This document shows, piece after piece, positions 36,406 to 45,892 of a stretch of 64,000 nt of DNA. A program made the translations under genes and the position numbers. Positions within the stretch are counted from its first letter, which is position 1. Each line of letters starts with the position of its first letter. The notes under the pieces are model-generated. The model did not search any database. It was not told the DNA's origin and was given only the letters and a program-made list of their open reading frames with translations. Source of the stretch: Nitrosomonas sp. JL21 (GTDB lineage: Bacteria; Pseudomonadota; Gammaproteobacteria; Burkholderiales; Nitrosomonadaceae); the NCBI RefSeq assembly GCF_009833095.1, contig NZ_QRCB01000039.1, forward strand, positions 1 through 64,000, given 5' to 3'.

Positions 36406-36718
36406 AGAATTTTTACCCGTTGGCATGAAAATTTCGGAATGCTCACAATAATGGCATTAATCCAATCTGCTTCGATCGTTCGGTTGAGATTCAATATTAC
36501 TGCCTGAAACCTGCCACTTCATGATAGCTATTCTATCGCTAAATACCCGTTCAAACATGCCTATGAGCATTTGCCAGGCATTAACCGATTGAATTGGCGG
36601 TCGAGATTGGGGCGAAGAGGACGAAAATAGTTCAGTACAAACTGTGAATTGGGATTAAGATATTTCTTCGTGAAAAGGCAAGACGTTTTCACGCAGAATA
36701 ACTTTTTAGAGAGGCATC

Positions 36719-37168
36719 GTGTATCAACGAATTTTGATCCCGGTTGACGGCAGCTCGACTTCTGAACAGGCACTGGACGAAGTCATTACATTTGTGCAGC
36801 GACAACGAGCCCAGGTGGAATTGATCCATGTCCTGGAAGAAGTTGGATATGTGGATGATGAAAATTACATTAATTATGTCGAATTACTGGATTCTATGAA
36901 GTTGAACGGGGAAAAAATTCTGACACAGGCCCAGCATAAACTGAAGGAAGCCGGATTGAACGTTCATTGCACGTTACTTGAAGCGCGCGGTGAACGGATT
37001 GCTGATGTGATCAGTACCGCAGCGAAGAATATGTCGGCGGATTTGATCATCATTGGCACTCATGGTCGAACCGGATTTAACCGCATGTTAATGGGAAGTG
37101 TAGCGGAAGGCGTAGTAAGAACCGCGCATATCCCCATCCTTCTGATTCGTGGCAGCGCGATTGACTGA
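36719..37168 (+). CDS. Universal stress protein, UspA family
   Basis: 149 residues from a GTG start with AGAGAGG nearby upstream. It has the single-domain Usp fold: YQRILIPVDGSSTSEQALDE at the N-terminus and the ATP-binding G-x2-G-x9-G-S motif in GTHGRTGFNRMLMGSVAEGV near the C-terminus. It is followed after 22 bases by the DUF4126 membrane protein, probably as one operon. Expected to be stress-induced; no specific operator is seen. Confidence 0.92.
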   Translation: MYQRILIPVDGSSTSEQALDEVITFVQRQRAQVELIHVLEEVGYVDDENYINYVELLDSMKLNGEKILTQAQHKLKEAGLNVHCTLLEARGERIADVISTAAKNMSADLIIIGTHGRTGFNRMLMGSVAEGVVRTAHIPILLIRGSAID

Positions 37169-37190
37169 TGACATTACAGGTGTGGAGATT

Positions 37191-37961
37191 ATGGAAACGT
37201 ATGAAACTTTATTAGCGACAATTGCCTTGATGATGGGTACCGCCTGGGCGAGTGGTATCAATCTGTATGCTGTTTTATTGGTGCTCGGCTGGGGAGGGGC
37301 GGCAGGGCATATCACCTTGCCAGCCGAGTTGACGGTTCTCCAGGATCCGTTGGTCATCGGCGCCGCCGGAGTGATGTATTTCATCGAGTTTTTTGTAGAC
37401 AAGATTCCCGGCATGGATTCGATGTGGGATTCGATCCATACCTTTATTCGTATTCCTGCGGGTGCCATGTTGGCAGCCGGTGCGGTCGGCGATGTCACCC
37501 CCGCTCTGGAAATTGCGGCTGGGGTACTCGGGGGGGGAATTGCCGCGACGACCCACGCCACCAAAGCAGGGGCCCGCCTATTGATCAATACTTCTCCAGA
37601 ACCAGTTTCAAACTGGTCTGCATCATTGACAGGGGATGCCTTAGTGTTCTCGGGTCTTTGGGCTGCGCTCAAATATCCGGAAGTATTCCTGGTGCTGTTC
37701 GCAGTGTTCCTTCTTGTCTCGATCTGGTTATTGCCCAGATTATGGCGTTTCATCAAGATCGTATTTGCCAAAGTAGGTCGGATCCTCGGGCTGGCGCAAG
37801 CGTCGCCAAATGAGGATGCGAACATTTCTGTAGCTGAGACTTCCAGTGATCGGCAATTATCGGCGTTGGAGCGATTGCAGCAACTACGGGAAAAAGGGAT
37901 GCTCACCGAACAGGAGTTTGAGGAGCACAAAATCAGTATTCTGAAAGGAAATAGCAAGTAA
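37191..37961 (+). CDS. DUF4126 membrane protein with C-terminal SHOCT domain
   Basis: 256 residues from the ATG at 37191, chosen for GGAG three bases upstream and direct entry into the first membrane helix; the frame opens further to 37149 inside the Usp gene. The DUF4126 part (1-180) has about five helices and the mark ASGINLYAVLLVLGWGG. The last 30 residues (SALERLQQLREKGMLTEQEF) form a SHOCT oligomerisation domain. Function unknown. It converges on the LpxK-like gene with a seven-base gap. Confidence 0.82.
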   Translation: METYETLLATIALMMGTAWASGINLYAVLLVLGWGGAAGHITLPAELTVLQDPLVIGAAGVMYFIEFFVDKIPGMDSMWDSIHTFIRIPAGAMLAAGAVGDVTPALEIAAGVLGGGIAATTHATKAGARLLINTSPEPVSNWSASLTGDALVFSGLWAALKYPEVFLVLFAVFLLVSIWLLPRLWRFIKIVFAKVGRILGLAQASPNEDANISVAETSSDRQLSALERLQQLREKGMLTEQEFEEHKISILKGNSK

Positions 37962-37968
37962 GCTCAAC

Positions 37969-38985
37969 TTAATTCATGGATTCGTTTTTGAGCTTCTTCA
38001 TGAAAGCGGTATAAAGGGCGCTATCCACCCAGATGTCATTTGGAATCGCCCACAGGGTCTGCGGTGCAAACTGCTGACATTGCAATGCATTTTCTTCAGG
38101 CATCAAGATCATATCTGTTTCCGGAAAATGAAGATCGGCCGGAAGGTAGCGATGGTTGTCTGTGAACGTGTGCAGCTCGGCGTCCAATTTCAGTGCTTGA
38201 ATCAGATCAAACATTCTCATCGCGTTATTGTCATCGGTTACGATATGTATCTTGCTGTGTCTGAATGCTGAGATCAAAGTTCGAGTGTCTGGCTTGAGTA
38301 CATTGTAAGCAACCTCATTGATCAATTTCATCGGATAAGTCATTCGCCACTGGCGGGTGTCGATCTGATGACGGCTTTTTCCATTGGTGACGATGAAGTC
38401 GAGGGTTTTCATCGAGCGTGGATGAGTGCGAAGCGGGCCTGCCGGCAATAGCAACCCATTTCCGAGACCTTGCTCGGAGAAGTCAACGGTAATGATTTCA
38501 AGGTCGCGACTCAGACGATAATCGTGTAGACCATCATTACTGATGATGATGTTGCAGAGGGGATGAGCCTGAAGAAGTGCCTGTGCCGTTGCGACGCGGT
38601 CATTCCCAATCCAGACTGGACAAACGGTTTCACATCGTTGCGCTAGGAAAAGTGTCCTAGCGCCCACTATTCCTGGATCGCTGGCGGAACTGACGGCGAC
38701 CGGAGACCCGGGGTTGTCCGAATTGCCTCGAGTGATGATGCCGGGATGATAGCCGTGCTTTAGCAGAATCTCGGCGAGCCAAATGGTCAGTGGCGTTTTA
38801 CCGCCGTCATCGACGCTGATACTATCGAGAATGACAACCGGCACGGGCAAGGTGACAGACGGAAATATATCCAGCCAATAACACAGTTTTTTGAACGTCA
38901 GGAAGATGCCATATACAACGCTGACGGGCCATAAAATCAAATGAAGGGGAGTAATCCGATGCCAGTAGAGTTCCGACAGTTTCAT
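37969..38985 (-). CDS. LpxK-like protein with altered catalytic motifs
   Basis: 338 residues, the size of lipid A tetraacyldisaccharide 4'-kinase, with its membrane anchor (LHLILWPVSVVYGIFLTFKK) and overall layout. Several LpxK signatures are changed: the P-loop region, usually GN-x3-GG(T/N)GKTP, is DSISVDDGGKTP (54-65); RGYGG is RGNSD; the GDEP motif is GART; and DDGxQH is NDGLHD (151-155). LLPAGPLR is kept. Such losses suggest that it no longer phosphorylates lipid A, or has changed substrate. No MsbA gene is next to it, unlike true lpxK. Confidence 0.75.
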   Translation of the reverse strand: MKLSELYWHRITPLHLILWPVSVVYGIFLTFKKLCYWLDIFPSVTLPVPVVILDSISVDDGGKTPLTIWLAEILLKHGYHPGIITRGNSDNPGSPVAVSSASDPGIVGARTLFLAQRCETVCPVWIGNDRVATAQALLQAHPLCNIIISNDGLHDYRLSRDLEIITVDFSEQGLGNGLLLPAGPLRTHPRSMKTLDFIVTNGKSRHQIDTRQWRMTYPMKLINEVAYNVLKPDTRTLISAFRHSKIHIVTDDNNAMRMFDLIQALKLDAELHTFTDNHRYLPADLHFPETDMILMPEENALQCQQFAPQTLWAIPNDIWVDSALYTAFMKKLKNESMN

Positions 38986-39229
38986 TTTTCAGTTCTGTTC
39001 GAGATATCGGTCATGTGATCGTTACAAAAATCCATCCTTTTCCTCTGCGCCGTCATTCATTCAATCACTTAATTTAACGAGTAAATATTTTTATGTTTCA
39101 AGAATGCAGCCGAGAGAATTTGATTTATTGTAACTGCCTGGTGGAAAATTGTTTGGATTGTTTGGACTTTATGTGCGCTTCATGAATCAATCATAATGTC
39201 ATCCTATTGAAACTACGATAGAACTTATT

Positions 39230-40123
39230 ATGAAAATACCTGTGTATCGACTATTAGTACCTACCCCATCAAGTGACGGTGAGCAAAAAAAACCTCACTC
39301 TATTGCGTATACCGATTGGGGAGATCCGCAAAATCCGCATGTCGTCATCTGCGTTCATGGATTGACCCGCAATTGCCGCGATTTCGATAATCTCGCCCGC
39401 GCGCTTGCAGCAGATTGCAGGGTAATTTGCGTCGATATCGTGGGGCGCGGTCAGAGCGATTGGCTGGAACAGGCACGGGATTATGACAATTACCGGTTGT
39501 ATCTTTCCGACGCAGCGTCCTTGGTGACTCATATTCAGGCGCAGTATCAAGCGTCTGTCACGTTTGACTGGGTGGGCATCTCACTGGGTGGACTGATCGG
39601 AATGTTCATCGCCATTCAGCCTAATCAGCCCTTTTCCATCAGCAAGTTGGTGATGAGCGATATCGGACCGCTGATTCCTGCAGCAGCATTGAAGCGCATA
39701 GCGGATTACGTCGGCAAGGAGATGCGCTTCAATACTTTCGAAGAATTCAAGCAATATATGAAAATGATCTCGATATCGTTTGGGCCGTTGACTGAAGAGC
39801 AGTGGGATCATATGGCGATTCATAGTGCGCTGGAATATGACGATGGGTCATTCGGTTTTCGGTATGACCCGAAAATCTCGATAAGTTTTAAGGCGCATGA
39901 AATTAAAGATATCGATTTGTGGAAGCAATGGGATCAACTTGCGATACCGACTTTGGTATTACGGGGGACAGAATCGGACATATTGTCGGTTGAAACCGCA
40001 GCAGAAATGAAAGTGCGCGGCCCAAAAGCCCAAATTGTGGAATTACCGGGCATTGGGCATGCGCCGATGCTGATGGATGATGTGCAAATTAAAATTGTGC
40101 GGGATTTTATCTTGAATAAATAA
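39230..40123 (+). CDS. Alpha/beta hydrolase
   Basis: 297 residues. The fold is shown by VICVHGLTRNCRDFDNLARA (oxyanion strand), the nucleophile elbow GISLGG with Ser, the acid in LRGTESDILS, and the histidine in GIGHAPMLMDD. Length and layout fit a cytosolic esterase or C-C hydrolase. No substrate can be inferred from the neighbours. It ends in a strong hairpin shared with the convergent porin gene. Confidence 0.88.
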   Translation: MKIPVYRLLVPTPSSDGEQKKPHSIAYTDWGDPQNPHVVICVHGLTRNCRDFDNLARALAADCRVICVDIVGRGQSDWLEQARDYDNYRLYLSDAASLVTHIQAQYQASVTFDWVGISLGGLIGMFIAIQPNQPFSISKLVMSDIGPLIPAAALKRIADYVGKEMRFNTFEEFKQYMKMISISFGPLTEEQWDHMAIHSALEYDDGSFGFRYDPKISISFKAHEIKDIDLWKQWDQLAIPTLVLRGTESDILSVETAAEMKVRGPKAQIVELPGIGHAPMLMDDVQIKIVRDFILNK

Positions 40124-40164
40124 AAAATTAGCGCGGACACAAAAGTGCCGAGGCCGCTATAGAA

Positions 40165-40204
40165 ACAGCAACGGCAGCCTGATTGACTGCCGTTGCTGTG
40201 TTTT
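40165..40204. terminator. Bidirectional intrinsic terminator
   Basis: ACAGCAACGGCAG, nine-base loop, CTGCCGTTGCTGT, then GTTTT. A perfect 13-pair stem between the convergent hydrolase and porin genes. Confidence 0.85.
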
Positions 40205-40217
40205 AGATGTTTAAACC

Positions 40218-41939
40218 TTAAAAGCGGAAATTGTATTGAACGTAGAATAAATCGGGATCAGCGCCTCTGCGTTGATTTTTCAAAAACTCTCCACTCCACA
40301 TTTTGGAATAACCAAGCAATACATCTTGATGACGGCTTACATGCAGATTTAAGCGGAAATCGAGCTCGTCGCCGACATGGCTGCCGGATTGACCGGTGAT
40401 GTCGCGCAGCGTTGCTGCGCCAGCCGCGTTGTAAAGATAATCCCGATTATTGGCTAAATAGAACCGATGATATTGGGTAATGAACGTGATCCACGGCATC
40501 GGCTGCATCGTGAGCTGAGCGTTGATATCATGAATATTTTGACGTCCTACCCGATCCAAGAAACCGAGGTAGTAATGACCGAATGGGAAAAGCTGATTGA
40601 ATGTATTGCTTCTGCCATCGGTAGAACTGCTATCGCCGGATGCAAAATCATAGCGAATCCAGCCTTGTGGATTCATGGGTAACGGTAACCGGTAGCCTAC
40701 CCCTGTTGCGACCGCAAAAGCGGAAACATCCAGGTTGGAACGTTGGCCGAACTGATACATACCTTCCAATTCATACAACAGATTGTCGAAGTTACCCGCC
40801 AAGCGACCGCCCAAGGTGTGCGTATCGGCGTTGCCTTGGAGAATGTTGCCCGCCTGCAGATTGGCTGCGGTCACACTGCGATCATTGATAAGGCTCAGGA
40901 AATAGAGATCGATGGTGTGACCAGGCTTGGGTTTGTTGGTAGCCCACAAACCAAAAAAGTTTTGCTGAGTATCCCAATTGTCAAGGTTACCCTTTTCGGT
41001 GATCATCGGACGAACCCAGAACGCATCCAAATCCCACTCTGGTGTGCGCCAGAATGTTTTTACACCCTGGAACGTTCTGCGCGTGTTGACCCAGTCCAAG
41101 GTTGATATCAAACGTTGCGAGCCATACATCAATTCCTGACGACCCACGCGAATATAGGCCGGACCATTATTGATATTGGCTAGCTTGATATCCGCGAACA
41201 TATTCAAGATATCCGCATGGTTCCGGTCGGTGATCAACGGCGGCAATTCCGAGCCAAACGCGCGGGCGTCCAGCAATTCTGCAAATAAGCGGACTTTATC
41301 GCGATACCATAAGTCGGCATGAAAGCGGGTACGGAGCAAGTGGAAGTCATTATTGATGTCGCCTGCATTCAAGCGGCTATCGGTTTCATGTGTGTAGCGA
41401 TACCAAAAATTGCCGCCGAACGATAACAGCCAATCACTGCCCAGTTCGATTCTTTTGACGGGATCAAAGATATCTTTTTCATGTCCCGGCGTGGCTAGGT
41501 AACGAAAATCAATGTCATACGCCGGTGTCGTGAGAAGCGCGAAAGGTGCATAAGGCGCTACCGGCGGTTTTTCGCGCTTATTGCTGGTGATCAGGTCCCA
41601 TAGGGAATAATAACCAGGACCCGTCGGCGGCAACATGAATAGACCGGGACGTGATGGAGCGCTGACGAAAGGCACTTTGGTCTTATCGTATCCAGCACTG
41701 GTTGTATTTGCAGGAGCGGCAGCCGGGGCTGATGCGGGCGCAGAAGCTGAAGGCGCAGCACTGGGGCCGCTCGCAGGCGGTGTCGGATTGGTACTTTGAG
41801 CTTGAGACGTCAAGCACAGCAGCGCTCCGATACACGCTAAGCCGAGCTTGAGTCGCCTTGAGCGTAGGTTATTGTTCAAATGCACTTTTAATTCAGCCAT
41901 TGACGCCGCTGAAAAAGAAAAAGAGCTGCATGAAATCAT
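40218..41939 (-). CDS. Alginate-export-type outer-membrane porin
   Basis: 573 residues. A long-n-region signal peptide (cut near SQAQS) is followed by a Pro/Ala/Ser-rich linker (about 50-85) and a beta-barrel domain of the alginate_exp type: DFRYLATPGHEKDIFDPVKR, WLLSFGGNFWYRYTHETD, RTRFHADLWY, RVGRQELMYGSQRLIS, ending in FYVQYNFRF with the C-terminal phenylalanine of outer-membrane proteins. AGGAG lies seven bases before the ATG at 41939. In this family substrates range from alginate to small organic compounds; no alginate genes are nearby. Confidence 0.88.
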   Translation of the reverse strand: MISCSSFSFSAASMAELKVHLNNNLRSRRLKLGLACIGALLCLTSQAQSTNPTPPASGPSAAPSASAPASAPAAAPANTTSAGYDKTKVPFVSAPSRPGLFMLPPTGPGYYSLWDLITSNKREKPPVAPYAPFALLTTPAYDIDFRYLATPGHEKDIFDPVKRIELGSDWLLSFGGNFWYRYTHETDSRLNAGDINNDFHLLRTRFHADLWYRDKVRLFAELLDARAFGSELPPLITDRNHADILNMFADIKLANINNGPAYIRVGRQELMYGSQRLISTLDWVNTRRTFQGVKTFWRTPEWDLDAFWVRPMITEKGNLDNWDTQQNFFGLWATNKPKPGHTIDLYFLSLINDRSVTAANLQAGNILQGNADTHTLGGRLAGNFDNLLYELEGMYQFGQRSNLDVSAFAVATGVGYRLPLPMNPQGWIRYDFASGDSSSTDGRSNTFNQLFPFGHYYLGFLDRVGRQNIHDINAQLTMQPMPWITFITQYHRFYLANNRDYLYNAAGAATLRDITGQSGSHVGDELDFRLNLHVSRHQDVLLGYSKMWSGEFLKNQRRGADPDLFYVQYNFRF

Positions 41940-42284
41940 TACAAAACTCCTGTGGTATGGATGAGAATCAATAGTAAATTTACTGCAACTGGCGGTACCG
42001 AAATCCGGTAGTTTCCTCTCCCGATGAAACTACTGAATGGGTATGACATTGTTTTTCAACATGATCAAGGCCGCTATTATAAGAGATAACGATTTAACTT
42101 GAAGCGCAGAATAAAGTAAGAATTTTATGCACTCGTCAGAATTTTTAACCTATTGAAATCAAATGCATTAGATATCAGTAATATATGTTGCGCATGTTGA
42201 TAAATATCAAAAAAAGCCGCTTGTTGTAAATTTGTTACAGAAGGGGTAGTGAGTGTGTCGCGCAAGCTTTTGAATAACTGACAT
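41940..42284. other. Gap upstream of the porin, nothing decisive
   Basis: 345 bases, AT-rich. A short imperfect palindrome (TTGTAAATTTGTTACA, 42224-42239) is present but occurs once only. No supported ORF. Confidence 0.35.
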
Positions 42285-43124
42285 TCAGGGGTTGAGCCGG
42301 ACAGGCAACCCAAGCGCTTGGATTCTTTCACGATGCGCAATCAGCCAGGATTCTGTGACACGGGATAACTCGGGCGCTTCGGGTTGCAACGATGGGCGCG
42401 CTATTCCGTACAGTAAAACACCTTGGATGGGTATTTTTTCAACCATCAAGCTGCGGAGAAATTGCAGATATGCCTGGACTTCAGTGTCGCTCGGCGGTTC
42501 GCCATTGATCTGGAATACACAAGTTTGGATCCAGGTCGGGCATAACGAAGCGGCAATGCGCAGATGATCGTGAATTTTCTGCAAGCTGATGCGGTTGTTG
42601 TTGACGCGCTGCCGCTCTGCCGCCAAAGCGCGGTCAAATTTGAACCATACTTCACCATGCAATTGCGACATCCTGTGCAATCCCGCTTGCACGGTTGAAC
42701 GGGAAACAAGACTGCCGTTGGTGATCAATACCAGTTTGATATCGTCGGGCAGATCGAAGTCTTTCATGATGGCACCTATCAACTCGATCACCTGTTCAAA
42801 TTCCTTGGCGCTGGTGGGTTCGCCATTGCCAGATAGCGCAATATCGCGTATTTTCCGCGCTTCGGGCGGTACATGCTGATCCATGAAATCACCATGAATT
42901 AGTTCGCGCAGGAAAAAACGCAGCTCAGCTTCCAGTTTAGGGAGATTGATGCGTGGCGCAGTGCCGCGTTTGAGATTCGGCACTTGGCAATAGATGCAGC
43001 GCCAATTGCAGGCATTGTTGGGATTCAGGTTGATGCCGAGCGAAACGCCGCCGGCGCGGCGCGAAACGACTGGATAGACATAAGTGAGCCCGGCGCTGTC
43101 GCGGCGATGATCTGTGGTGCTCAA
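42285..43124 (-). CDS. Radical SAM protein, unknown reaction
   Basis: About 279 residues from a TTG at 43124. Longer frames reach 43205 but would overlap the start of queD, and no start has a clear ribosome binding site. The cluster motif is CNWRCIYC, a C-x3-C-x2-C, preceded by GVSLGINLNPNNA and followed by QVPNLKRGTAP. Further radical-SAM segments are ALSGNGEPTSAKEFEQVIEL and LVLITNGSLV. It is divergent from queD, the partner pathway of the radical SAM enzyme QueE, but the sequence does not read as QueE to me. Confidence 0.82.
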   Translation of the reverse strand: MSTTDHRRDSAGLTYVYPVVSRRAGGVSLGINLNPNNACNWRCIYCQVPNLKRGTAPRINLPKLEAELRFFLRELIHGDFMDQHVPPEARKIRDIALSGNGEPTSAKEFEQVIELIGAIMKDFDLPDDIKLVLITNGSLVSRSTVQAGLHRMSQLHGEVWFKFDRALAAERQRVNNNRISLQKIHDHLRIAASLCPTWIQTCVFQINGEPPSDTEVQAYLQFLRSLMVEKIPIQGVLLYGIARPSLQPEAPELSRVTESWLIAHRERIQALGLPVRLNP

Positions 43125-43188
43125 TCGTTCAGAATCTGATTGCAATGTTACAATTCCACCTATTTTGTGTACTCGCGAATTTGTTGGT

Positions 43189-43638
43189 ATGTTAATCACA
43201 CGCAAACTGGAGTTTGATGCGGGGCATCGAATTTCAACCCATCTCAGCCAGTGCCGGCATCTGCACGGCCACCGCTATGTGATCGAAATTACGCTATCTG
43301 GTAACATTATCTCTGACGAGGGCGTCGCAGAGCAAGGCATGGTGATGGATTTTTCTGAAGTCAAGCGTATTGCCAAGTCAGCGCTGGTTGATCAATGGGA
43401 CCATGCATTTCTGGTGTATTCGGGCGATACTCAGGTACTTCAATTTCTGCAATCCATCGAAGGTCATAAAACAGTGGTGCTGGATACGCAACCCACTGCA
43501 GAGAATCTGGTTTCCATTGCTTTTAAAATCCTTGACGAGGCATATCAGGACAATTACGGCAATCACCTGCGACTGGAACACGTGCGCTTGTTTGAAACAC
43601 CCAATTGCTGGGCCGATGCCATTCGTAAGCCTCTATAA
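43189..43638 (+). CDS. queD: 6-carboxytetrahydropterin synthase
   Basis: 149 residues from the ATG at 43189 (the frame opens further upstream without support). Zinc ligands are in FDAGHRISTHLSQCRHLHGHRY: His in DAGH, and HLHGH; the catalytic cysteine is in SQCRHLHGH. VMDFSEVKRI and LDTQPTAENL complete the family pattern. It makes 6-carboxy-tetrahydropterin on the way to queuosine. First gene of a five-gene run: queD, tatD, ankyrin, SDR, ald. Confidence 0.92.
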   Translation: MLITRKLEFDAGHRISTHLSQCRHLHGHRYVIEITLSGNIISDEGVAEQGMVMDFSEVKRIAKSALVDQWDHAFLVYSGDTQVLQFLQSIEGHKTVVLDTQPTAENLVSIAFKILDEAYQDNYGNHLRLEHVRLFETPNCWADAIRKPL

Positions 43639-43656
43639 CATTATTTGAAATGATCT

Positions 43657-44442
43657 ATGTTCATTGATTCACATTGTCACTTGGATTTTCCGGATCTGGC
43701 GAATGATCTGCCGAAGCTGTTGCATAACATGCAGGACAATCATGTGACGCACGCATTATGCGTCAGCGTCAATTTGCCGGATTTCCCACGCGTAAGGGCA
43801 TTGGCCGAGACGCATGAGAATTTATACGCATCCGTGGGCGTTCATCCGGATTATGAGGATCAGGTTGAGCCTGATGCCGATCAGCTTGCAGCGCTGGCCG
43901 ATCATCCCAAAGTCATCGCGATCGGCGAAACCGGCCTGGATTATTTTCGCTTGCAAGGGAATCTGGAATGGCAACGGGAACGATTTCGCCAGCACATTCG
44001 CGCCGCAAAACGTGTCAACAAACCGCTGATCATCCATACCCGCTCGGCTGCAGCGGATACGTTGCGCATCATGCAAGAAGAAGGCGCGGATCAAGTCGGC
44101 GGTGTCATGCACTGCTTTACGGAAAGCTGGGAAGTCGCTCAGCAAGCCATGGCGATGAATTTTTATATTTCTTTCTCAGGAATCGTGACCTTCAAAAATG
44201 CGGTGGCTTTAAAAGAAGTCGCGAAGAATATTCCGTTGGACAGAATGCTGATCGAAACCGATTCGCCGTATCTGGCGCCCGTGCCGCATCGCGGCAAATT
44301 GAATCAACCGGCATTCGTACGCCATGTCGCGGAAGAGATTGCGCGCTTGCGGGAGACTGAGTTGGCAGAAATCGCGGCGGCAACGACGAGTAATTTCTGC
44401 ACATTGTTCAAGGTGAGTAAAGATGAAAGATTGGATGGTTAA
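43657..44442 (+). CDS. TatD-family metal-dependent hydrolase
   Basis: 261 residues. Metal ligands: DSHCHLDFP, GETGLDYFR, IIHTRSA, MHCFTES, and ETDSPYLAPVPHRGK. These are the full set of the TatD/YcfH DNase family, which removes nucleotides from DNA 3' ends. It starts 18 bases after queD and its 3' end overlaps the next gene by 20 bases. Confidence 0.93.
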   Translation: MFIDSHCHLDFPDLANDLPKLLHNMQDNHVTHALCVSVNLPDFPRVRALAETHENLYASVGVHPDYEDQVEPDADQLAALADHPKVIAIGETGLDYFRLQGNLEWQRERFRQHIRAAKRVNKPLIIHTRSAAADTLRIMQEEGADQVGGVMHCFTESWEVAQQAMAMNFYISFSGIVTFKNAVALKEVAKNIPLDRMLIETDSPYLAPVPHRGKLNQPAFVRHVAEEIARLRETELAEIAAATTSNFCTLFKVSKDERLDG

Positions 44443-45079
44443 CGCGTTTCTCTGCAAGATTGCGATTGCACTGACGGTGCTTTGTGTATCATCCATAGCC
44501 ATTGCGGACGTTCAGGAGGACTTTTTCCGGGCCATCGACCAAGGCAATGTTTCGCTAGCTGCCAAATTACTGCAGCAGAATGCAGACATTAACCTTGTCA
44601 ATCAAGAAGGTTACACCCCGTTGATGGTCGCCGCGAAAACCAATAATTTGACATTGACAAAGCTCCTGCTCGACAAAGGAGCCAGCGTAAATATCCGCAA
44701 TAAATATCGGGAAACGGCGATCATGCTGGCCAGTTACCAGGGTCAAAATGAGATGGCCAAACTGCTGCATAGCCACGGTGCAGACATTCATCATGCCGGC
44801 TGGAATCCTTTGTTGTATGCGACCACCAATGGTCATGTGGCTACCATGCGCTGGCTTCTGGATGAAAAAGCTGACATCAATGCGCCTTCCGATAACGGCA
44901 CAACGCCACTGATGATGGCGGTGAGAGGAAATCATATCGATGCGGTTCAATTATTGTTGAGTCGTGGGGCGGATATGCATATCAGGAATGAGCACGGCGA
45001 GAATGCCTTGGACTGGGCGAAGAAAAGAGAGTATCCGCGCATTGTTCAATTACTCAACAACCATGGCGCATCGGAATAA
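44423..45079 (+). CDS. Exported ankyrin-repeat protein
   Basis: 218 residues. Signal peptide about 1-28 (ALTVLCVSSIAIA-DV), then five ankyrin repeats of 33 residues: AIDQGNVSLAAKLLQQNADI, GYTPLMVAAKTNNLTLTKLL, RETAIMLASYQGQNEMAKLL, WNPLLYATTNGHVATMRWLL, GTTPLMMAVRGNHIDAVQLL, with a closing capping repeat. A periplasmic binding or scaffold role is likely; the partner is unknown. It overlaps tatD by 20 bases. Confidence 0.88.
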   Translation: MKDWMVNAFLCKIAIALTVLCVSSIAIADVQEDFFRAIDQGNVSLAAKLLQQNADINLVNQEGYTPLMVAAKTNNLTLTKLLLDKGASVNIRNKYRETAIMLASYQGQNEMAKLLHSHGADIHHAGWNPLLYATTNGHVATMRWLLDEKADINAPSDNGTTPLMMAVRGNHIDAVQLLLSRGADMHIRNEHGENALDWAKKREYPRIVQLLNNHGASE

Positions 45080-45130
45080 GCGTAAAGAAAGCCCGAAAGT
45101 GCCATCAAACAGTATCGAGAGAGACGCATA

Positions 45131-45871
45131 ATGTCATCCTTGCATGGAAAAGTTGCCATCGTTACCGGCTCTTCGCGTGGAATTGGCGCGGATATCGCCA
45201 AAACATTAGCGATCGCGGGCGCGAAAGTGATCATCAATTATCTTCATGATATAACAGCCGCAGAGGCGGTGCGCCGGGAAATTTCTCTCGCGGGTGGCGA
45301 ATGCAGAGTGGTGCAGGCCGATGTCAGCGATCCGGCCCAGGTGCAACAGTTATTTGAAACGACACTGGAATATTTCAAGCAGATCGATATCCTGGTGAAT
45401 AATGCCGGCATTCTTCTGTTCAAGGAAATCGCTGATATTCAGGATGATGAGTTCGATCAATGCATCGATGTGAATATCAAGGGTGTTTTTTATACCTTGC
45501 GCGAGGCAGCGGCCCGGCTCGCCGATCATGGGCGCGTCGTGAACATTTCCAGTACCGTGACTCGGGTAATGATGCCCAAATATGGCGTGTATGCTGCGAC
45601 CAAGGCAGCCGTGGAGCAATTGACGCGTATTTTCGCACGTGAGGTTGGAAAGCGAGGAATTACCGCCAACGCCATTTTGCCGGGGCCCGTGGATACCGAA
45701 TTGTTCCGCACCGGTAAGACGGCTGCGGATATCGAGCGGATGGCTGCCATGGCTGCGCTGGGACGTATCGGTGAAACCGATGATATCGCGCAGGTTGTGC
45801 TGTTTTTGGTCAGCGATGAAGGCCGTTGGATCACCGGCCAGACGATAGGCGTGAATGGTGGAATTATTTAG
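45131..45871 (+). CDS. Short-chain dehydrogenase/reductase
   Basis: 246 residues. Rossmann motif TGSSRGIGADIA, NNAG in LVNNAGILLF, catalytic Ser in VNISSTV and Y-x3-K in YAATKAAVE. The C-terminal GRWITGQTIGVNGGII is typical of FabG-like reductases. The NADP(H) preference suggested by SRG after TGS is tentative. Substrate unknown. It precedes ald by 21 bases. Confidence 0.9.
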   Translation: MSSLHGKVAIVTGSSRGIGADIAKTLAIAGAKVIINYLHDITAAEAVRREISLAGGECRVVQADVSDPAQVQQLFETTLEYFKQIDILVNNAGILLFKEIADIQDDEFDQCIDVNIKGVFYTLREAAARLADHGRVVNISSTVTRVMMPKYGVYAATKAAVEQLTRIFAREVGKRGITANAILPGPVDTELFRTGKTAADIERMAAMAALGRIGETDDIAQVVLFLVSDEGRWITGQTIGVNGGII

Positions 45872-45892
45872 CAAATAGTAATGGAGAATTGA

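Noticed and set aside
42285..43124. Radical SAM protein as QueE
   Set aside because: It neighbours queD, but the sequence around the cluster motif and the length do not read as 7-carboxy-7-deazaguanine synthase, so only the superfamily is called.
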